This document shows, piece by piece, positions 55,907 to 64,000 of a stretch of 64,000 nucleotides of DNA (positions within the stretch are counted from its first letter, which is position 1; each line of letters opens with the position of its first letter). Under the pieces are notes generated by a model. That model was not told the origin of the DNA. It was given only the letters and a program-made list of their open reading frames with translations, and searched no databases. The stretch comes from Leucaena leucocephala (lineage: Eukaryota; Streptophyta; Magnoliopsida; Fabales; Fabaceae). Made by a program: the position numbers and the translations under genes. Where the stretch lies: assembly GCA_037074615.1 (NCBI GenBank), contig CM073532.1, positions 17,128,001-17,192,000 on the forward strand, written 5' to 3'.

Positions 55907-58733
55907 TGAAACATCCTCCTTTATATCTCTCAAAGTACTCTTGCTATAGCTCTCTTGAAGTGGATTATATTTCTCTTGCCGAAAATCCTGGTAGAAAATA
56001 ACTGTACTGATTCGGTAATTCCCCATGAGAACTACCATTCTACGCAAGTACCCAGGAAAGACTGGATGAACCGGCTAGGTCCACTCACTTCCAGCCTCCT
56101 TAGACAGCACCTACGTACACAGTACTTTGTATAGTCTACCAGCACAACGGTATTTTCTAACAAATATCTTTAAGTCTTAACCTTAAAACCTTGACCTTAA
56201 TTTTGAACTTTAACCTTACTCAATTGGAACTATTTTAGAACATTGAAATACCTCTTAACCTCAAAAACATGAATTTCCAAGTGTTGGGCTTACGGTTACT
56301 GTTCACTGCCACTATTCACTGGGTAATTCCAGATTACAACCTGAACTTTGGAAATTCATAACTAAATCTAGAAAACTCATTTTAAGGTGATTCCAATTTT
56401 TAATGAAATCTCTTTCATTTAACTTTGAGATAAAAATATTAAAATGAGATCTTCTTGTCCAGATCAAATCAGTTTATTCGTTGAACTTTACTGTTCATTT
56501 GGTAAATCTGGAAATTCCAGTTTCTTTGCCCCATTTTCAAAAATTCATTTCTCCTTGTATACTTATCCAATTGAGTTGAATTACATATGGATTTAAAGCT
56601 CCATATGTCTACTTTAATATCTCAAAATTTCGAGGAAAAACTCATTCGTTTACTATATGAAATTAGCGCATGAACCTCACTGCCTCTGAGTAGTCGTTTT
56701 ACCTTATTCCAGATTTCAACTCCTAACTTTGAAAAATCATAACAATTCGAGTTCTTAACCAAATGAGGCGTTCTTGGTGTCCATTTAAAGCTCTAGATCT
56801 TATCTATGTTCATGACAAATTTCATATGAAAAATAATCATATAAGTCAATCAAAATACCGATGGAAGTACACTACCTCAGATTGGATTTATGAGTAGCAT
56901 GCATCATACAAACCAAAACATCATCTTGTATTTAAAGTGCACACTTTTTAAATTATGTACAGTCATCCATCAACATTTACCCTCTTGCCTTGAGAAGATC
57001 CAGCACCTAGAGCATGTTTAATTATATGGAAGGAATGAGATTTCATGGAAATCCCAATAGCAAGTAATATAAACTATAAGGTTATGCATGTTTGATTGAA
57101 TGCCTAACATGTTATCATGCAATGGGAGCTAATTCATGCTTATACATAAGCAATTCTAATATGCAATTGTCATGACATATATTGCAAGGAGTATCACATA
57201 CTCATATCACATCATCATCATCATCACACAACATTCCATGCTCAACCAAACCTTCATGCATAACAAGTATGCAAAACAATCAAAGCACATAAGTTTATAG
57301 TTAGATATTCTTGCTACCTCTTGTAGATCCTTGTTCCTTTCCTTCTTGTAATGGTCTTTCCTTGCCACAAATGTCAAAACCTAGGCATTACAAGATAATT
57401 ACCAAATTATAACTCCATTCCAAACAAAATCCAAGTCTAGTTTCAATAAGCTCCCTTTTTCCAAAAATTCCCATTTTGGTTCCAATGCTTCCCATACTTG
57501 TTCCTCCACTTTACCCCCACACAAAATCTCATTTTAAGACCATTGGAAGCATCAAAATTATGAAATTCAAATCACTGTTCACGTGAGTGAACAGTACCGT
57601 GAGGAATTTTCAACATTATAACCTTTAATTCCAATGGTTTCCAAGGTTTAAAACCTTTCCAATCCTACACAAAATCATCATATAAACTCAATGGAAGCAT
57701 TAAATCATTGAAATTCCATTTTCTTCTATCATGAACAGTGCATGAACAGTGCAAACCGAAATGGTAAAGTGAAGAGCATCAACTCACCTTACTTGCTCTT
57801 TCAAGACCCTTGCTTCTTCCCTGCTTTCTTCCATTTTCTTTCTCTAGAACTCACTTCTCTCTCTAAAGGAGCTCTTGGTGTGAAGAATGAATGGAAAGGG
57901 GGGGTATTTGTAGCAAAAGTCATGTGCCATTTGAAGGCCAATATCACTTTGGAAACTATTTGATCTAATGGTTAAAGGTTTGATCTTGGAATGCCATTTG
58001 AAGGCCAATTTTTGAGTCCATATGGGTCCCACCATGTGCCAAACCTAATCCTTACTTTATTCTCTTTTTCTTTATTTCCAAAAATCCATAAATTATTTAT
58101 TTTTGGACTTGGGCTTCAAGATAACTTTTGGGCCTTATTGGGCTAGCCTAGGATGACATGTTGGACCTCTTTTAGGTCCAATAGCTAATTGGCCCAAATC
58201 CCAATGTAATTTCCTTCTACCGATATCCGTAAATTACCCTGATCTTAGCATAAATGCTAATCAGCTCTTTTAATTGTTCTAACATTTTTAGAAATTCATT
58301 CTAATATAAAATGAATTCTCTACAAAGTTTCATAATTTTCTGAGACCCAGAAGTCCTGTTAAAAATTATATACGTTTCCTTTAACCCTTTATCGGTGCCC
58401 TTTTTCACCGTAAATTCCATAATTAATTCTACAGGACTCCTTTTTGACTTCTGTCAACTCCATAAATTCTCATATTAATTATAATAATTTACTATCAAAT
58501 TTCCTCTGATATCCATCCATTGTGTGAAATGACCAAAATGCCCTCCATCTACTTCTGGTTTCTTAGGGCATCACAGATGCATTTTCGTAATTTTGCACTT
58601 TGGCTCTTAGACTTTCTTCCTCTTCCAATTAATCATTTTCTTTACATAAATATGGACACATCTTTTCCTAAAAATATCATATATTTCATTTAACCTGTAC
58701 ATACAACGTAGTACAGAAATTAGGGATGTTACA
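55907..58733 (-). repeat. E3 5' LTR (2827 bp)
   Basis: Near-identical partner of 47189-50012. U5 block 56009-56107, hairpin 57037-57055, palindrome 57574-57595, TATA-like TATTTGTA 57905-57912 (TACAAATA in sense). The short ORFs at 57742-57963 and 57844-58035 have identical copies in the other LTR and are not genes. Confidence 0.94.
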
Positions 58734-58738
58734 AAGAT

Positions 58739-60911
58739 TCTATTCATATAATTCATGAAAATAGTAGGTCCATTTGTTAATCCAAATAGCATCATTAAAA
58801 ATTCAAAGTGACTGTAACAAGTCCTAAACGCAGTCTTGGGGATGTTTTCTAAATTAATCCTGAGTTATTGGTAGCCTGATCTCAAATCAATCTTAGAGAA
58901 TAGACTCGCTCTAGCCAACTGGTTTAGTAGGTCATTAATTTAAGGGAGAGGGTACTTATTCTAGACAGTAATCTTATTCAGTTCTCTATAGTCTATACAT
59001 AACTTTACACTACCGTCTTTCTTTTTAACAAATAATACTGGAGCACCCAAGATGAAATACTAGGTAAGATGAAACATTTCTCTAAAATCTCCTCAATATG
59101 CTTCTTCAATTCTATCATCTCAATAGGAGCCATTAGATATAGGGCTTTGGATATTAGTCTTGCTACAGGTACAATATCGATCGCAAACTCCACCTCATGT
59201 TTAGGAGGTAAACCTTGAATCTCTTTTGGGAAAACTTTGGGAAATCCTTGACCACTGGAATCTCCTCTATCCCTTCCTCTTACTCTACTTAGACAGAAAT
59301 GAAAACCATATACCCTTGATATCCTTTCCATAGAATCTATATGCTTGGGCCTTCGTTATGAAGTTTAGTTTAACTTTTGAACTCGAGACTGTTGCTTTTG
59401 GAAAAAGGACTAAGGTCTTGTTCTTACAGTCCAGCAATACATTATTAGATGATAACCAATTTAATCCAATTATCACATTAATTTCCCGAAAAGTCATGCG
59501 TATCAGATCTAGAGTAGTACAATAATGCTCATATCGAACAACACAATTTATAGATACCTCAGGCATAACTACTCTAGCATTAGTAGGGGTTGTCACACAT
59601 ATATCATAATGTAGTTTGCTAACAGTAAGGCCTGGTCATTTAGCACATTCGTAAGAAACAAAGGAATGACTTGTACCCGAATTAACACATAGAAATCACA
59701 AAGTGATTATTAAGACTAATGGTACCTTGGATCATATCGGATGATTTGTAGGCATCCTCTAGTGTCAGAGCAAACACTGACCCTGGGCTCTAGGCCTTTG
59801 GTTGTTAGCATTATGGGGACACTCCTTGGAAAAATGTCCAGGCTTTTTGCACGTAGAACATATATTCTACCCCAGCATACATGGCCCGTCACCATGATTC
59901 TTTCCGTATTTTTCACAAACTCTAGACCTTGGGTCTTAGTTACTAACATTTCCCTGAAAGTTTCATCTTCTAGGCCTCCTATTTTGCCACTACCTTTTCC
60001 TCTTTTTATTACCACTAGCACTAGTAGTATCCGTAACTTGACTAGTCCTCTTAGGATAATACTCCCCTGTATGCTAGCTTGTATAGAACTTGGTGGTTCA
60101 GGCTATTTTCAATTATTCTTTCAACCTCTAACACTATATTGAACTGGCTATACTATGAGGAGTTATCTTCTCCTTCAACGTGGCATTCAATCCTCTAATT
60201 AGTCTTTCTATTGTCTATTGCTCATCATCCACTTGTCTAAGGTATGTGGAATAATGAGAAAGTCATATAAACTTGGTTAGATATTCGTCAAATGGCTCCC
60301 TATCTCCTTGTCTCAGTATAAAGAACTCAGCCTCACGTTCATCTCAGACTGACTAAGGAAAATACTTTTCATGGAACTATTCAAGAAATACTTCCCATGT
60401 GATCATGATGTTTCTTGCCTGTAACAAAAGTTTGGTGTTCTTCCACCACTGATTTGTGTCCCTCTCTAGTTGATAAATTGCCATCTTGAACCTTCCTATC
60501 AAATAGACAGTCCATCACTTTGAAAATCCTCTCAAACTAGTTCATCTAATCTTTCATTGCTTGGATGTTAAATGTCCCCTCAAATGTTGGCAGATTATGC
60601 TTACAAAATCTTTCCATCCATTGTTGGATGCTATTAGGATCAACTACCGGCTCCGTTTACCTAGGTGACTCTACTGGTAGCTGTACAATTTCTAATTCCC
60701 TACTAACTAGTTCTGCTAGCTCTAGCTGTCTCAAATTGCTGACAACTACTACTACTATGGAAACATCCCTTTCCTGATCTTGGCGAGCTTGAGTCATCCT
60801 CATATCCTCAATCATCTTTTGCTATTGATCCAGTTATTCCAGAATCAACTGGTTAAAGTATACTAGGTTTTGGGGTTCTTCAGTTTGAGTATTACGCAGT
60901 GTTCGAACCAT
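58739..60911 (-). pseudogene. gag-pol: E5 gag-protease-RT N-terminal part (decayed)
   Basis: Gag starts at ATG 60911 (MVRTLRNTQTEEPQN), with a stop within 30 codons. The Retrotrans_gag region (60200-60650) and zinc-knuckle region (about 59820-59930, first cysteines degenerate) follow. Then come the protease-to-RT segment in frame 59285-59596 (RYEHYCTTLDLIRMTFREINVIIGLNWLSSN) and the RT N-terminus (59005-59331; EVEFAIDIVPVARLISKALY, LKKHIEEILEKCFILPS). RT continues to 58739 (MLFGLTNGPTIFMNYMNRIF), where E3 inserted. The sequence is colinear with E3 throughout but has many stops and shifts, so E5 is much older. Confidence 0.87.
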
Positions 60912-61545
60912 ATTGTTATACTATCTAAATTATGAGAGGGAATATTAAAATAAACATCATAACTCATGCATCATCATATAAACTAATATTTATTAAATAG
61001 TAACATAAGCTATATACATATAGCAGCAAAGCTTCATATATATAACAACCAGTTTTTAATACACAGCACACATACTTTTGCTAAACAGACAATACCAAAA
61101 AGTTTCCTAGCCTATAGTCAAGTATCTCATTATCAATTTTATCTCCTACAAGAGTCACAAATAGTTAATAATTACAAAACCCTAAAGACTTTTGATCCAG
61201 TCCTCTAGCTTTACAGCTGGTAGGTAATTCAACAGCATAAGGTCACAGCCTCATATAATAGTATTCATAAGGATATTTACCATCGCTTATAGGAATAGAT
61301 CCTCATCCACTGGAATACCATCTATAACAAGAGTCTCATAGAATATCCTGACTTGCTGGAAGAAATCCATATAGATAACCATATCCTGCTAATCCGTATG
61401 TTGTTGGATGTATTGTGCATACCAGTCCATCTCTACTCGTATCTGCTTAAATGTACAATATTATTTCATAATTGTAAAGATTGTAAAGGTTAGACAGAAT
61501 GGACACATCGAAATAGGACATACTGAGGATATTGGAGCTAACCGA
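60912..61545 (-). mobile_element. E5 leader between 5' LTR and gag, with a possible pre-gag ORF relic
   Basis: The minus-strand reading near 61300-61448 gives RVEMDWYAQYIQ, a stop, then MVIYMDFFQQVRIFYETLVI and DGIPVDED. This resembles, at low level, the C-terminal part of E3 ORF B (VENELL..., SVYLQFLNAVARIINRYTIEGIDLNQ). A KLEDW word downstream (about 61195) could match TLEDW. The E3 primer-binding sequence is not recognisable here. The rest is A/T-rich without features. Confidence 0.35.
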
Positions 61546-62500
61546 TGTCACATCCTTATTTTTATACATCTTAGGGACCATTCAGTAGCACTTAAACCAC
61601 TTTCAGGGTCATTGAAGTCTAAACACTTAATCTGGAATTTTATTCATATCGAGTACTGTTCACTGTGGCAAATTCCAGATGAGTGACCTGATTTTGAAAA
61701 TTCATAACTAATTCTAGAAAAATATAAATGAAGTGGTTCAAATTTCTACATGAAGCTAACTCAAATATATTTTAGGGAAAAATCATTGGTTGACCAATCC
61801 TTGACAAATTTAACGTGGGTCAACGTTTCAATCTTACTGTTCATCCAATGACTTTCTCCTGAATCCAGCATTCTGGTCCCAAATTTAACAATTTATATCT
61901 TTTCGTGTATACATCCAAATTATACATTATATATATCAAATTAAATCTTAGTATGTCTAATTTTTACCCTAAAAATTTCGTACATTAATTCAATCATTTA
62001 CTATTTTTAATGATTTATCAAACATGAATGGGTCTTCACGAGTTACTGTTCACTGAGCCTATTTTCAGCATTTAGTCTTTACATACCCAAGCATACAACC
62101 AACACATATCAGTCATACAAGCCAGATAACAATTAATATCAAATAATCAACTGTTATATATCAGTGCATGATTAACTCCCTCATATTTTATTACATCCTT
62201 CTCTGTCTAAAATCCGGCAGCATAACTGCTACAATTCTTCTTTAGAAAGTAACCGATGTTGTACCGATTCGGTAATTCCCTTATGAGAACTACCATTCTA
62301 CGTAGTACCCAGGAAAGACTGGATGAACCTGCTGGGTCCACTCACTTCCAGCCTCCTTAGACAGCACTACGTACACAGTACGTATCAGTTACTTTCTTTG
62401 TTCCGTCTTCGTTGCCGGAATTTCGGCAGCCTACCGGCGTCTCTTAAGATTTCCAAATTTTATTTTGACAGAACCTCCCCTGTAATGTTATGTTTGGGAA

Positions 62501-62520
62501 TGAGATTCAAAAGAATCCCA
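62501..62520 (-). other. Conserved LTR hairpin, changed loop (E5)
   Basis: On the minus strand TGGGATTC-TTTT-GAATCTCA: the 8-bp stem is kept with one G-U pair while the loop changed from CCCC to TTTT. It lies 361 bp from the TATA box. Confidence 0.7.
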
Positions 62521-62873
62521 GTAACAATAATCATAACAAAATATGTAATGCAGAGTGACGGTGCTTGCTTGTGACTGTGTACGGATAAGTATGCTGCATG
62601 CTTCCATATTCAATAACATATGATCATAGCATTGGAATAGAGCTTCAAGCATAACATATAGGACAACAATCAACCAAACAAAACAACACATAACAAAGAC
62701 ATTACATAAGAGCTAGGATTAGTTGTTACCTCAAAAGCAGTGCTTTAGAACTTCCCTACTACTTCCAACTTCACCAGAACTTCCTTACTTCTTTCTTTCT
62801 CACACTTTCTCTCTCAAGAACTTCTCTCTTCCCTTCTTCCTTGCTTATGCCGAAATGAGGGGCTAGGTGGGGG

Positions 62874-62881
62874 TATTTATA
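62874..62881 (-). promoter_or_regulatory. TATA box of the E5 5' LTR
   Basis: TATAAATA on the minus strand followed by a leader with AGAGAGAAAG runs, as in solo LTR 2. Confidence 0.65.
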
Positions 62882-64000
62882 GTGTTGAGCAATGGCAATC
62901 TTGTAATTAGGAAGACTTATGATCCTGTGGTCCTGGTTTTTCCTGGAATTTCCTATTTTCTTTAATTCTTTTTGACTGCATCACCCTGGACACCTCATGG
63001 GACACCTCATAGGACACCTCACCACCCATATGCTTCATGTGACGAAATTTGGAGGTTCTGGAAGCTTTCCGGTCCAATCCGGTACCGGCCCGGTCCATCG
63101 CCTCGAAAAACGTGCCATTTTTCTGAATCTGATGTTTCTGAAGATCCTTTTTATGTCTACTGACCTCACATTTAGTATCTAGACCCTTTATATCATTAAA
63201 GTTTTAATACTGGGTCCAGACTCAATTACAGATCCCCTGCGAAATGACCAAAATGCCCTTGGTGCCCTATCTTGTCCTATTTTAACCCTAAGGGCAAAAT
63301 CGTCATTTCACACCTTTCTGGACCCGGTCAAAGCTTATACTGGCTCTAGTCAACCTTATTTAGACATGTCTTGACCTCTGGGTCTGTCCAAAATGACCAG
63401 AATACCCTTTATTCATCTGCTGCCCTTTTTGTACAACATAGGGGCATTTTCGTAATTTCGCACTTTTCCGGGGTTCTGCTGGACACTGGCCCACCTATCA
63501 GTCCAAGAGTCTTATTGGGCCTCTAATGGCGCCATTTTGGGCTTCCTGGGTCCATTACCTGTATGGCACGCATTACGAGGAATCTTCCTTTAACATAGTT
63601 CATTGAATATTTTAACTATTATTTACCGATTATACACCTTTTCCGGACACCGGCTCTTTTTCCCAGATAGAGTGTCCTACTGTGTTCAGGCATCCTTGGG
63701 GGTTATAACGGTCATCTGACCGAAGTCATCCGATCGCATTCAGCCCCTTTAAAAATATCGATAAATCTCCTACCCGGATCCCCGGAGGCCTCACACTCCC
63801 GTCTGGATTTTTTATTTTGTGAATAACTTTTCCTACAGACCTCCTATCGGTATCCTGTCAGTTTCCCGACATCCGCCCCATAAAGGCGCATCATCCTGTA
63901 TTTTCCCGCTTATATCTGAAATCTAGGGTATCCGAAATAAATTTTTATAACTTTTGGACGATCAGTCCATTTCTGGCTATCTGGAGTCTTCAAAAATTCC

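Larger units (their letters stand above)
47189..58733 (-). mobile_element. E3: structurally complete Ty3/gypsy (Tekay/Del-like) element, 11,545 bp
   Basis: LTRs at 47189-50012 and 55907-58733 (about 99% identical by eye), primer-binding site, polypurine tract and perfect TSD AAGAT (47184-47188, 58734-58738). On the minus strand it encodes two pre-gag ORFs and a single-frame gag-pol (54625-50066) with two stop codons. The pol order PR-RT-RH-IN defines Ty3/gypsy. Long LTRs and a C-terminal chromodomain-like tail (VKVIWKGLTENEATWE) suggest the Tekay/Del chromovirus branch. It is the youngest large insertion in the window and sits in the RT of E5. Confidence 0.94.
61546..64000 (-). mobile_element. 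E5 5' LTR (partial, runs off the window)
   Basis: Plus-strand start TGTCACATCC at 61546, then words matching the U5 end of the E4-type LTRs (CTTAGGGACCATTCAGTAGC). U5 block 62266-62364, hairpin 62501-62520 with a changed loop, TATA box 62874-62881, and the U3 iterated words up to 64000. Most similar to solo LTR 2. The outer end and TSD are outside the window. Confidence 0.82.

Overview
This 64-kb window is a nest of transposable elements from a plant nuclear genome. Ty3/gypsy gag-pol with a chromodomain-like C-terminus, LTRs of 2.4-3.6 kb, a CACTA (En/Spm-type) transposon with tnp2 and a TNPA/ULP1-type gene, and a PIF/Harbinger-like MITE all point to a flowering plant, most likely a eudicot with a repeat-rich genome. 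I could not identify the species. No cellular gene, tRNA, rRNA or CRISPR array was found, and nearly every base can be assigned to an element. Boundaries were read from TG...CA ends plus target-site duplications (TSDs).

Layout. 1-5197: internal region of a plus-strand LTR element (E1) that starts left of the window, interrupted by a solo LTR (2013-4425, TSD CTAAC). 5198-13244: the 3' LTR of E1, itself interrupted by a solo LTR (6108-9258, TSD GAGCA) and by an unrelated 1.8-kb LTR-like insertion (9416-11241, TSD ATATT). 13245-14067 and 25536-26385: halves of a minus-strand LTR (LTR C) split by the CACTA element 14068-25532 (TSD TTC), which contains another solo LTR (16347-19197, TSD ATTCT). 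26653-30007: a plus-strand LTR (LTR A) carrying a MITE (27184-27755). 30008-43877: a minus-strand LTR (LTR B) split by a complete but pol-less gag element, E4 (30919-42550, TSD CATTA). 44080-45953: second copy of the 1.8-kb LTR in opposite orientation (TSD GTTGT). 47189-58733: a young, structurally complete Tekay/Del-like Ty3/gypsy element on the minus strand, E3 (TSD AAGAT). Pieces of one old minus-strand gypsy element, E5, are threaded through the right half (26386-26652, 43878-44079, 45959-47183, 58739-61545), with its 5' LTR from 61546 to the window end. Most or all of the window therefore appears to lie inside E5, with nesting up to about four levels.

Coding content. E3 has gag-pol in one frame (54625-50066) broken only by two stop codons, and two extra ORFs between the primer-binding site and gag. 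E4 keeps a single-frame gag with four amber stops and no pol. The CACTA element has three minus-strand transcription units (a 65-residue ORF, a broken tnp2, and a broken TNPA/ULP1-type gene). Each is preceded by a cluster of inverted TACACCGG repeats.

Most interesting signals: the pre-gag ORFs of E3; a short hairpin in the LTR leader whose stem is preserved by compensatory changes while its loop varies; a ~100-bp block nearly invariant among otherwise diverged LTRs; a 51-bp GTCGCGAC minisatellite shared by two unrelated element types; and the cluster-before-each-gene layout of the CACTA element.
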